From: Bugula neritina
Lineage: Eukaryota > Bryozoa > Gymnolaemata > Cheilostomatida > Bugulidae
Length of the DNA: 64,000 nt
NCBI GenBank assembly: GCA_964035545.1
Contig: OZ037768.1
Location: 9,167,241-9,231,240 of the forward strand
Direction of reading: 5' to 3'
Within the stretch, counting starts at the first letter, position 1, and every line of letters starts with the position of its first letter. A model generated the notes under the pieces. That model was not told where the DNA came from. It saw nothing but the letters and a program-made list of their open reading frames with translations, and did no database searches. Made by a program: the position numbers and the translations under genes. This document shows positions 13,047 through 25,394 of this stretch, one piece after another.

Positions 13047-13271
13047 GGGAGCTTAGGAAGCAGCCGTGGTCTAAGAATTAAAGCGTTTGCTCAGTAAGCA
13101 TGAAGTCATGGGTTCGAGCCCAGACAAAGGCCATTAGTGATGTTAGGAAGAGCATACAGTCATAATTGCTCCTGTGCCTCATCTGCATAAGTCCTTAGCC
13201 CAATTTAACAGAAACCCCTTCCATCAGGGGTTTCTCACAAGAATGGTGATTCTAAACTTGCATGAGTTTTT
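13047..13271 (+). mobile_element. tRNA-derived SINE, best-preserved copy
   Basis: The head (from about 13057) looks like a tRNA: GCAGCCGTGGTCTAA near the A box and a perfect B box, GGTTCGAGCCC, about 50 bp later. It is followed by a unique body ending ACCCCTTCCATCAGGGGTTTCTC (a small hairpin) and a short tail. An 11-bp direct repeat, TATGTAGCTTA, flanks it at 13036-13046 and 13272-13282, which is the mark of reverse-transcribed insertion. Related copies are at 28.47 kb and at the right window edge. Confidence 0.75.
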
Positions 13272-13786
13272 TATGTAGCTTACAAAGAAACTTAAAACAA
13301 ATTACCCAAGATGACCAAAAGCATATATATGTACTCCATGCACAAGATTTATATTTTAACACACCAGCTTTCTAAATCTTTTCTGATATGACTCAGAGTG
13401 CATGCCGTTCTGTTTATAGAGCTGGTTGCAGAATTTATGCAGGTATAAGCTGAGCATGCACCAAGCAACCACCTGCTGTACACTGTCATTGCAGTATTAT
13501 TACAAGACTATCTGTACATTAGTTAACTGTAAATGCTTCTATAACATTTTCGGGAGTTGTAAGACTGTAGCTAATAATAGTTTCACAGAAACCAAATAAT
13601 ATTTTAAATAATTATTTAAAATATTATATAATATAAACCAAATTTAATATAATTATATTTATTGATATAACTTAATTTTCATTTTAATAACTGATAAATT
13701 TGATCACCCTAAGACTGCCAGATTTTCAAATAAAACTGAAATAAAAAATATATTTTAAGAAACATGATTGGCCGAAATGTAGTTTT

Positions 13787-13792
13787 TTTATT
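13787..13792 (-). promoter_or_regulatory. Poly(A) signal of the EF-hand gene
   Basis: AATAAA on the minus strand, about 105 bp downstream of the stop codon at 13898-13900. Confidence 0.5.
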
Positions 13793-13897
13793 TATAGCAA
13801 CATGCATACACTTATAACTATATATAATAACTATAAAATTTTATTAAAAGTTGATGCATTTTTAACTTTTGTATAAATTCCGAAACACATGGTTCAG

Positions 13898-16800
13898 TTA
13901 ATTAAACTTAGTCCTACTGGTACTTGGTAAGGTGACACGAGCCAGTTTTTGAGGCAGATAAGTGGTATGCAAGCTGTACACAGAAGAGAGTTGATCTAGT
14001 TTTTTATGAGAAATAAGTTTCTGTTCTCTATCTTCCCACAGCTTCACTGAATCGTATGCAGAGTTGAGCTTTATGGTACAGCATGCTTCGTCAATTACAT
14101 CCCTTCTCTACAAGAATTTTATCTGAAAGTTTTAGCTGCTATAAACTTATAAGCAGCTCAAATGAGATAGTCAAAAGAAGAAACAGAAAGTTAAAAAAAT
14201 AGAAACAGCCAATCATGTGGAAGGAATTTAAAAAGATAACGAAAAGTAGTATATCATACTGTCTTTGATTTATAACTGTAATAATGCTACATCCAATTTG
14301 TCACATAACCACTAACGAACACTAAACCACATAACATTATTTATTATCTTATATTTTCTTTTGTTTCACTAGGTTTGGGCCTTATCTATTAATTTTGCTT
14401 TATATTTTATTGCCTAAAAACAGTTTACTTTTACCAAATCAGTCATAGTGAGGGTTAAATAACATTTTTCCCCGTCTTGATTGCTTTGATGTACAGAAAA
14501 CCTATTTTTATTTATATATGACTAAAATTGTCACACCGGATTAGCTATAATTAATAATAATAAGAGGTTCTACAATTACAGACTGTAATTAAATGCACTA
14601 AATCTAATTTGGGTGTGATAACTGACGTGTAAAAAATTTTTACCCAGCCTGTAAGTAACACTTCTAGGTTAAGCTACCTAAATTAGAAAATAGTTTACAG
14701 GCTTAAAGAATCCATGACACACTTAATTTATGCAGCATTAAAATATTCTTACATTATATAGGCTATATTAACTTTCATCTGTATACTGTTTTAGGATTGT
14801 GTGCTCAACCAGTTTAGCTTTACAATAAATTTTATAATAAAATCCTAGAACAGTATGTAGATAAAAGCTAACAAATATAAGAATACTTGAATGCTGTGCC
14901 ACAGATTCTTTAAAAGAAACTCACAGAACCAGAGCTATCAAACAATTAATGGTTGAAAAGTATGAGAGAGTTTTGAATGTAGTCTAACCAAAAAAAACAT
15001 TATATTTATTTAGGTTTAAAACCTTTCCAAAGGAATCTATTAATCGATATGTGTCAAAACTCAGAATTCTAGAATGTAACTATATGTAAAACATTTATCA
15101 GCAAATTGTAATTACTTCTTTTGATCAACTTGCCAAGTATTCAAACAGGAGATGTCTTTTACTTTGTAAATGAATATAATCTTAAAATGATAAACTAACT
15201 TTAGGGAGTGAAAATTTTTAGGAAAGTCCAACAGTGAAATTGTAATATTGTAATGATGGTCTATTGAAAAATATCTATGTTTTGCATACAGTAAGTTTTA
15301 GGTTTTTATGGGCAGAATTAACAAGGTATGAGGCACGCTTAACCTGATCAGTATGCAGTCTAACTGTCAGCACTTTAAATAAATTGTTTCCAAGAAAAAC
15401 TTACCAGAGCATGAGAATTTGCAACATTTGCCCAGCCAAGCTTGTCTGGTAACACACCATGTTGCAATTCTAGTTTTCCAACACTTGCATTATAAACTTC
15501 CGATAAACTAGGGGGTGTGTTTTCTAAGCTAGAGACTATCGGTGGGAGTTTTACATGTTCTTGCGAAAATGAACAGACAGGTCTCTCTGAAACACAGGAT
15601 CAAACTGTTATAGCACATTGTACAGTTACAGTAGGTACACCATTGTAGTGTAACAGCTTAAAAGAAATTAAAACTTATGCAATTAACTAAAAACTGTCAC
15701 ACGGAATTTTGACTGTGTGATGTACCCACTGCAACAACCAACAAATTAATCTTTGCATAAAATCTTCAACAAGAAATGAAGCCTGTCTTACAATCAATAA
15801 TCTTGATTCATAGACTTAATTAACCTAAATAAATAGTGTTAGGGTAAATATATGATCAGTGAAGTATTGCACCTACAGACATTATTTTTGTCTCAAAAAC
15901 CTTGGGCTGGTAGTTAAGTTCAATTAACAGCAGAGTCAGTCTGGAGTAAAATGTATAAAATCTAGTAAACAAGAGAGATGTGCAGAAGTTAAGGCTCTTG
16001 GCACAACTTCACAAAGTGATATGTATTTCATTCACATATATTTTAGCATTACTATATTGTGATACAATAATATTACTTGGAGATCTATAGGGATGATCAG
16101 ACAAAGTATAAGAATCTTGTTTTTCTCCTCGATACTGAGTGTCCAACAGGGGAGCTAATTTCTTAGTAGGGTCTTTGGGTTTGGGCCACATCGGCATGGC
16201 ATTGTAGCAGACTGTCTTAACTGCAAGGTTTACACAAAGCACTGAGCATAAATGAGGTAAATTGTAAAACTGGTAGAGTGAATCATGAAGACATGTGGAT
16301 AAGATAACTATAATTCATCTTTTTTCCAAAAGCTATATAAATTAAGCTTTTACTTCCACCTGCACGTGTCTAAATACTTGATGAGGTATAAGATTTGTAA
16401 ACCACATTGATAATGGATTAAGGTTCAACCGATATGCATATTGCTACTTGCTGTACATATTATATATCAGGTATGCAGGTCTTGTGCCAGGTACATTAAC
16501 CCCTGTCACAAGTTTAACATATTTTCATAACAAGACTAAGCCAACTGTCGGCTACTGGCAGAATATTTTCCTGACCAGTTATTGTTAATGACCAATGCAT
16601 AGGAGTCAAGTGAAAATAAATATAAACTTAATGTAGGCTTACAGACTTATGATGTAAAAATTATTTCCTCACAAAGGCTGTGCAAGTAGTAGACAATGTG
16701 CTTATGACTGTGTTATAGACAAAGTAAAACTAAATATTTAACTAGCCGAACAAAAGAAAAGTGAGGAGACGTACCTAAATGATGTAACTTCCTGTCATAA

Positions 16801-19800
16801 AATAATGATCCTTCAAAGAACATTTGGGAAAGAACCATTCCTTGTTTATTCAGCTTTTGAAGAATGTGCTACAAAATTATCTATTCAACAGCCAAATCAT
16901 AAGCTATGAAACAAGTTAGTAGATAATGAGAAGCAAGCAATGCTTTCCTGTACTTTTTGAAATTCTTCCAATCTCATTTTTATTTGGGATGAACAAAAGT
17001 AAAATTGGGTCAAAAACAAAATCACTGTAATTACAACCGATCTCCTAAAAATAAAGTTATATGATACTTTTATATGCATGAGAAATTGAAAGCAGAGTTC
17101 TTTTAGCAACTAACAGTTTTCTAAATGCCTGCTATCAAATCACCTACAGTCCTACACAGTTAAAGCAGAAATTAGAGTTGTAAACCCGAATTTTTATCTT
17201 GCATAATACTAAATTTAGTAGTACACAACCCGGTTATTTTATTTTATTCCATTATATGTAGTGTTAGCTTTGAGCCAGGCAATCTAATTTATGCTAGTGC
17301 TAATTTGTAATACATGACTTGCATTAGGATAAAAAGCATTTATATTAGAGTTTAGACACTAAAATTTACCAGGGCATATCTGGTGCCAGCACCAGTACTT
17401 CTATTTTCTATCCCATGGCCTGTGTTCTCAGATCTAACCAAACTGTCGGTACCTTGATGACAGAATATATTTGGCAGGTTCAAGGCCATAGAGCGTTTGA
17501 CAGGAACACTTGAGAATGATGGCTTACTCAACGAGCTGATGGCTTGAAAGAAGCTGCTACTTTGAGCATGTTTTGCATATTTGTTATATGCATCCGTCAT
17601 GCCGTCTTTAAACTCAAAACTTTGAGTGACTTCATTAAAGCTGAAAAAGAAAGTAAAACTGGCAATTAGGCACTAGGTTTGCTGTTTCAAATATTCTTTG
17701 CAAATCTATCATAAGCTACACACAAGTAAATGCTTTTGAACTCAATAAGTTATGAGGAAAGTGTGAAATGTTTAAGAGTTGTGCACTCTTTGCAATGCCT
17801 TTTAGTAACTAATCAGCCTCATACAACATATTTTCTATCAGTGATGTTTCAAAAGACAAAGTCAAACTCTGCCTAAAGAAATTTTTATCATTATATTATA
17901 TAATCTGATAATTAGCTTTGAAATTTTTTAACCTAAAAACCAAAGTATCTGTTAGGATGAGTGATCCTTCATTTCTATGAAAAGATCATTATTTGAAGAG
18001 TGACTAATGGCTGCAATGAGAGTCTGAGTGTAACACCCCTTCTGAAGACTCCAGCCAGCCATTATACCTCCTTATAAAATTTAAAAATAATCCTTGTACT
18101 CTGCAGAGAGCTGATATGTTCTCTATATAAAAGTTAAGGTCAGTTAGTAAGAGCTGTTTTCCAGCAAATTTAACTCACAACTTTCAAATAAAACACATTC
18201 TCAGTATTTGTATATCTGCATTTGAATCTAATATTGTTATAATTTTGAGGTTACAAAAATATATGATAATAATAAAAGTATTGAAAGCTTTACAAAACCA
18301 GTTATTGCAATGTACAAAAATTCTGCAATGGGTCTGATTGCCACAGCTACGTGAGATACTGTAGAAAATGGTCAATGTATTTTAGCCACTGCACCATTCA
18401 GGACATATAATTGGTAAGTAAGTAATAAATGAGTTGCTACAGCTGTATATTGTATGATGCTGTGCGTATAGCATAAACACATTTCATAAAATGTGTAAAA
18501 ATTCAAAGTATGTATTAGCAGATAAAGCAAAAAACTCTCTATTAACAATTTTTCGACTTTCTGTAGAAACTAAAAAATATTGCAAGACATATAAAGGAAA
18601 AAGATAAGAAAAAATAATATTGACAGAGAACCTGGTAGAAGTGTTTTTAAAAGCAATGATGATTACCTGGGTTTTAAACACGTTCCTGCTGGCCAGAGAG
18701 GAGACAACTTTGCTTTGTTGATAATATGTATTCCATTACAGATGGATTCCAGCACAGTATGATCTAAACCAAGTAGGGAGGTGCAGAACATTCTGTTTAC
18801 CCCCTTTTCTAATAACTGCATCATTCCATTCTCATCATAGTCACCATGGTTACTGATAATGTTAGATCTTTCACATTGTCTTACGAATGCATTTTTCTCC
18901 TGTCAAATAGTATGTAAGAAATATACATGGTTTTTATATCAACTAGGAATTGATAAACGTAAACAAATGCATAAAAAGATAAAAAAGTTATTTGTGTAAA
19001 AATAATATACATGTACTTATGTCAAGAAAATGTTATATTACCAACGGCAATCTGTGACCTTGATGGAAACACATTTCTGATATGGCAATAAATGTGACAG
19101 CATGGCAAGATGTAAATGCGGCAGCTGTGTCAGCAAGGATGGTATCACGGAACCCATCTACAGCAACATTATTTATACTTTTCAAAAGGTAATAAATATA
19201 CAAACTATAATATATAGAATATAGTATAATACAGAATATTGGCGGAAAAATTTTCTCCATTCACTGATAAAAGAGTATGCTGACTAGAGTAGCTACTGCT
19301 TCAAGCTACATAAGAAAACATATTTATTTCTCCTTTTGTTTCTTTGATTCTTAATAAGTAATAGTGGTGACTGTTCCAGGTATTATTCTGCCAACTACTA
19401 TGAAATGATTACCTGTGCATCCATGCTGTAAATTATTTACCAGGAACTTTAACAGATTACCACAGACTTACTTTTAGACAAATCAAGAATCACCCCAACT
19501 CTCTTCAAAGGCTACAACTTGCAAACAGTTCCACAAAGACAAGACCAGCTGATTATTATCTGAAGGAGAAAACAGACGATCAAAGAGCTTACCACCAAGT
19601 GATTGCAGATATATCTCAGTGAGGTAGAACACTGCAAACAGGTCTGTGAAACAAAGAAACCCATCTTTGTTTAAATCCAGCTCTCTTAAAATTTTCCTGC
19701 CAATGGTGTTGGAGTACGGCTTGTTGAATGCCTCACTCAGCAAAGTGCATAATTCCTCAACAGTAATGAAGCACGACTCAGATTTGTTGATGGCCAGAAA

Positions 19801-22800
19801 TATCTTAACAAAAACATGAACTTATAAATGTTATTGCATTTCAACAGTTTGATGCTTATAGATTTCGCAATGTAACCTAATTATAAATGGGAATAAATTT
19901 TACAGCATGCTCTGGTTAGCAAAAAAAGCTTGTGAATTTCATTGGAAAGAAGCTATGCTTATCATTGAAGGTTGCTTTATATGAAAATAAAAAAGTTTGT
20001 ATAGCCAAACCCCTCCTCAGTTGAAGTTTCCAAACAGTTAATGGAGTTTTGGTAGATAAGGTTTTTAGGCAGAAAAGCAATATATGCTAACGTGCGTTAC
20101 ATTAAAACTTTGGTAGTAATAGTAATCCATAATTGTTTTCTATACTATTGTAGTGATTGTCAAAACAAAAAAGAACAAGAAAAGTTTTTTTTTAACTTTA
20201 CTACAACAGTTAATGATAACTCAAAATAAACATAATATACATACAAACATTACCACATGTCATATTATATCTCTGTAATTAAAATTTAACGAATAATCCA
20301 GAAAACTAAAGTTTTACTGAATGCTTCAGAGAGTAGGAATGATTTCTCAAGAATTCTGTTGTACTTAGAACAGTTAGGAAAATATGTAGCATACTGTTTG
20401 CAGAAGATGTAACTCCTCTGATGAAAGCTCATCAATGAGGTCATCTAAAAAAGCCATTCGCTCAATAGTCAGTCTCTCCTCTTGTGATACCTGCATGGAG
20501 AAATAATTGTTGATATTAAAAGGATACAAACTGATAACTACAGTAACCTTACGACATTTGATGACCTGAATTTTATTAAGGTCAGAAATACAACATCTAC
20601 AGAAACTTGACTTCTTTCACCAAAACATTTCTATTGAACACTAACTTGAAAAATACTTTGATTTAAAGTTGAGAGAGTTATTTTTTAAAATAAAATATTG
20701 TTGGTAGCCCTTCAATTCTTATAGTTGAGTCATCTAGGTTAGGGCAAAATAACTATGGTTCAATTTATAAATTCCATACCTGCCTATCATTTACCAACTT
20801 TCTTAGCTTTTGCCAATCTACCTGAAAAGAGTAACAATGTAAGATAGTTAATAAATTGTTAAACAAAAAATAGAACATATAACAATTATTTGCTTGCATT
20901 TGAACAGTCTGTGAGGCTATAAAAATTAATTGCTTTGTGTTAACTATACTTTTTGTAATAGTTATAAGTATTATAAAAGCTAATCAATTATAATTTATTG
21001 AATTAATTTTGCTTATAGTTTTGAATTAGTTCCAATAAATTCTCGGAAACCTAGCTTATAATAGTCTAAAAGTCATTGAGAAAAAGCAGGGTGGCTACAG
21101 AAGCTTGGACAGCTAAACTTTTTCATCTGCTATACAGTACTTTTATGGCCGGTAAGCCTTAATAACACCAACTTTCCAATTCCTTAGAGTCTTTTTATAA
21201 CTAAAGATAAACTGAGAACTATGCTTATTAGTTGGCTAGAAGGTGATTTAAAGTTTATTGCTTGCATAGCTGTGGTTTAAACTGCTGTGAATATAAACAT
21301 TGTGATGAAACATTTTAGCAGGTAAAACAATCCTTATTAGTTTGAATGATGTGTTGTTTTATTAAATAAATCACACTAATTATTATACACAAGGACACAC
21401 TAATATATTTATCTATAATAATACAGCTCATAGAATAACTGTTGAAATGATTCCAAAGAACTTGAACGTTTAGGTGAAGCCAATCTTGTGTAACAGCAAT
21501 CTGGATTTCAGATGCTTTTTGGAATTATCACCCTTGCCGACGGTTGCTTCACACAAGGGAAGACAACTACAAATAAGAAAAGCATCTGAAATCCCGATTG
21601 AGTGACATTTTATTTTTGGTTTGAATGAACAGCACGTGACATGTTTTATAAAAATCTTGTTGAAACAACAGATAATCGCAAGAATAATAACTCGAAGTTA
21701 TTGGTGGTTTTAGGATAAGATATTTGCAGGCTACAGACAAATGTATATTTAAAAGAATTGGTGCCTAAGGCATAATTTTACAGTGCTTATTACAAGTTTG
21801 TTACTGATAAAACCTAGCAAGAAAGTCATTTTACAAGCAAAGATGTTATATTTGGAATACACAAGTGATATTGTATAGCCTTTCATGGATGTTAATCAAG
21901 ACAAATTAGGACAAACTTGCTAATTGTGTCTGCAATACATTAACCAGAGCAAGTCAATATTTCAATATTAACAAAGCTGTACCTTGCTTTCTCTAGTGGC
22001 GAGTTGAGAGATAGTAGATGATGAGCAAGAAGAACCCTCTCTATGACAGTTTTTCAGTTTAGTAAGATCTGCCTCCAGCTGCCTGAATCAGACACATTAC
22101 ATTCGTAAAGGCTTACAAATTGACTAGATTAAAAACATGTATTGAGATCATTTGTATCCGCACAATCATAAAAATATTTGAAAAATAGTATATAAAACAT
22201 GTTCAGATATGTCTAGATCGCCAGGTTATCAATACTAAAAAGTAATTAGGTCACTAAAATTGAGAGGATAAAGTAATATAACCCACTTTCTCTGAGAGGC
22301 TGATAAGCTATTTTTGCAGAGCACAGGCTCTTTCAGCAAAGAGACAAATTCTGCTTTAAAAGATGGCTTGCCAATAGGTTTGGTGTTCAAAGCATCTTGA
22401 ATGTTCAAATTGGCAATATTGTCCGGCCAAAGAGCTTCTCGCTTCATCAACTGATTATTGCAATAATTCAGTGCATCCTTCAGGTTTTGCTTCAAGTTTA
22501 CCTGTACTGTAAACATGAAACCTGTAGCAACAACCCATTTCAACAGCTTCTTTTCTGGCATCACGTAACTAGTCTTTCCTCTGATGGTACGTAAACTGGT
22601 GTGAACAAGTTCATTGATATGTGAAGATAACTCTTCGATGATGATATCAGGACTTCTTTCTTCAAGATGGACTTCCTTGTACACCGACCGAACGCCGTCG
22701 TCTATAAGCTTATATAGACTTATAACTGGTAGTTGCAGGACATCACCAGATGGAAGAGTTTTTTCTGTAGCCTCATCAGTTGAATAATCCATTGAATCTT

Positions 22801-24588
22801 CAAGACGACTGTCAGCTTCTATTATGTCGCATTGCATGCCAAAGTCTAAAGAACCTGCCAGTATGCAAAATAATTACCATCAGGAGAAATATTGTCTCTA
22901 TGAATTACATAGAGTGTATACTTTGTAGCGTATGAAATGTATATAATATTATGATTGCTACTGGCATGAGTTACTGTTCTGTTCAGAAATTTAAATGGAG
23001 GCATTAAATTTAGCTCATCGAGTGACTAGCTTAGCGTCGAGTGCAATTGTTAATAGCCAAATGATTAATTGGAAGGTTAAAAAAAATCGGACCATTATTT
23101 CTAGTGATAAGCAACATTCATACTGGCAAAAAATTATATAAACCTATTAAAATGTCTTTATACTATGTCTACTAATTACTATCAATTGGTTGCATTAATA
23201 AAATTTTAATATACAGCGCAGTATGTCAAACACCTCACCAGTTGTGCCATTTCGCTGTAAGTTCTGTGAAGGCCACTCATGAAACTTTGAACATGAGTAA
23301 AACGTTTGAGTGGCAGCATCTTTTCTAGCAATTCTAACCAGTAGAGACTGAGAAGGACTTAAAGATGCTGCTAATGAATTGATACCAGACGAGGGACTAG
23401 CAACAGTGACATTACCATACATGCACTGACAAACCATGGAATCTTTCATGCTTATATGTGCTGCAAATTTCAAGCATTCTAAATGGTTGAGATATGTTAC
23501 TCCAGCACTTAACTCTTCTAATTCAATTAGGGCAGCAAAATCGATATGTGTTGAACAATCATTGGTGTGAGGTTTCACATGTGATCTGGTGTGACCAGAG
23601 ACTGGATTTAGACCAAGACTTTTATCAAATTCAAGCAACTGAAAACAAAGTAAATATCCGGTGAAAATATAAGAATTAAGTTCCAAATCCAGTTTAGATT
23701 TTTGTAAACAAAGAGTTGTAAATCACAATATTCTGGCAAGTTCATAAAATATTCTCAATTTAAGGACCGTTGCATATATGCATTCATAGCTTTTTGCAAA
23801 AACAGTTAAAACTATTACATTATCTATTAGAGTATATTATAACCAAGTATAAAGAGCTTTGTAATGTTAGCTATAAATAATACAATCTTAATAAGTAATA
23901 AATTATTTGAGTGATTCATTGGAACTGCTATGCTTTACTCACACTATCACAGGAATACGAATCTTCCTTTGAAGGTGACTCTTCTATTGGAATAAGAGAG
24001 GAAGATCTTTGAGTTGCATAGAATTTTCTCTTGGAAGGAATGCCATCCACCTTATCCAACGTTTCTGCGCTCAGACGCTCACCAAAGAGTTTTTTCTGTA
24101 GTGGAGGCCTTGGAAGGTCTAGTAATAACCTCCCCATGTAGGACAAATCTGCCTCTTGCAGCTGAGAAATACGGCTTACATTACAGATAATTGCATTTTC
24201 AAAATAATATTCTAAGCTTTGGTAACAGTTTTTATTGTTGGAAACTACTTTTTTATCAATAATTTCTTTTCCAATTATATATATTTTTTAAATTTATGTG
24301 TAAATTGTTGTTCATTGTTTTACTAGGTATTACCTTATATAAGCGCTGTTCACTTAGCTGATTGTCCGATGCCGATTTTGAAACATTGGGTGTTTTTCTC
24401 TACAAGATAAAAGGTATTAAAATTTAGTTCACCAACAAGAAGTATACACTGTAGCAATAAAGACAAACAAATGGCAGAAAAAGTAGTGGCACAATTTTTG
24501 GTTGAATGCTATTTTTATATAATTGGTGGATCAATTTATCATTTTTTAGAAAGAATGTATCGATCCTTACCTTGATATTAGATTCCAT
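13898..24588 (-). CDS. Unnamed 1022-residue protein with an EF-hand
   Basis: Sixteen exons (24588-24571, 24399-24334, 24161-23943, 23638-23239, 22854-22287, 22082-21983, 20821-20780, 20490-20395, 19803-19494, 19157-19042, 18899-18667, 17640-17370, 16868-16775, 16220-16077, 15586-15405, 14107-13898) join with correct phase into 1022 codons plus TAA. There is no signal peptide or membrane segment. Residues 1-110 are polar and Ser-rich. About 234-423 is an alpha-helical conserved-looking block (from the exon at 22.3-22.9 kb). About 470-560 resembles an EF-hand pair: the second loop, DLNKDGFLCFTD (about 546-557), has Asp at 1, Asn at 3, Asp at 5, Gly at 6 and Asp at 12, while the first loop is degenerate. 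About 746-770 (MTDAYNKYAKHAQ region) and the last 150 residues are rich in PxxP and Tyr. I do not recognise the family; a cytosolic or cytoskeletal calcium-sensitive scaffold is only a guess. Two acceptors and one donor (GTGGGT, exon 5) are weaker than average. Confidence 0.75.
14707..14909. mobile_element. TTAA-flanked inverted-repeat element (MITE)
   Basis: Arms of about 80-90 bp (14703-14797 and 14838-14913) are inverted copies with small indels. For example, CTGTATACTGTTTTAGGATT on the left pairs with AATCCTAGAACAGTATGTAG on the right. The whole is bracketed by TTAA at 14703-14706 and 14910-14913. It lies in the last intron of the EF-hand gene. TTAA targets suggest piggyBac-type mobilisation, but the short tips do not show a clear piggyBac CCC motif, so the superfamily is open. 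Confidence 0.55.
21497..21600. repeat. 23-bp hairpin arms in EF-hand gene intron
   Basis: CAATCTGGATTTCAGATGCTTTT at 21497-21519 is the reverse complement of 21578-21600 except for one base. The 58-bp loop itself contains CTTCACACAAG, which is roughly complementary to GTGAAG..CTTGTGTAA just left of the first arm. This is a compact MITE-like or RNA-hairpin-capable structure; no target-site duplication was found. Confidence 0.5.
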
Positions 24589-25394
24589 TGTTTGCACTAC
24601 CTTTGGTTACATTATAGAAGAAGTTAAGTGAAGGAATTAGTGATGCATTTTCAATGCAAGCTTATAATACGAAAATAACAAAACTGGGCATCAAGATGTG
24701 ATGTCAGCAGTATTTGTGAATCAAAATCTAGTGAAATATCTCTGCCATCACTGCTCATTATGAAAGTTAATTAACCTTGACAATATTAGAGAGAACATAG
24801 GAATCAGCTTTGTGCACGATTACATTACACAATACAACCATGAGTCTGTAGTATACTGCTGCGTAATAATGATTTATTTTCACATTAAAATATTACATAA
24901 TTGTAAAACAGCATAATTTAATTTTATCTAAGAATAGCACACGAAATGTTGAACTAAAAATTGATTTAAGCACTTGGTGCTTCACATAATCTGTATATCA
25001 TATATGTATATATATAAAGTCGGAGAATTTTAAACAATAATCCAAATGAAATTTCTACAAAATCTCATACATACAATAATTCTTAATACACTGCTGTTAA
25101 AAACCAGTAATCTTAAAAAGCTTCATCAGTCATTATGCTAAGTTTGTCTTTGCATCCTTTTCTTAAGATTATGATTAAAAATCAGAAAAACATTACATTA
25201 AAATTTCGCTTATACATCAAATAATATCAATAGCAACTGCTAGGCAAGATTGTTCGTCTATCATAGACAGACACTTGAGTTTAAGACTAGAGAAACGGAG
25301 CACCTGTATTGATACTCAGTAAGTAATTAAATGTCCATCATTATCAATATACTTGCTTCAGATTCATTAAAGCCTCCATTAGTTAGTGAACTTG
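24589..25394. other. Intergenic: 5' flank of EF-hand gene and 3' flank of USP22
   Basis: Both genes are on the minus strand, so this carries the promoter of the EF-hand gene and the 3' UTR of USP22. The first ATG of the EF-hand gene (24586-24588) is preceded by GCAAACA. No TATA box or clear initiator is seen, and no convincing poly(A) signal could be assigned. Confidence 0.4.

Larger units (their letters stand above)
12713..13897. other. Intergenic, contains one SINE
   Basis: AT-rich spacer between the secreted-peptide gene and the 3' end of the unnamed EF-hand gene. Apart from the SINE at 13047-13271 and the poly(A) signal at 13787-13792 nothing is recognised. Confidence 0.5.
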
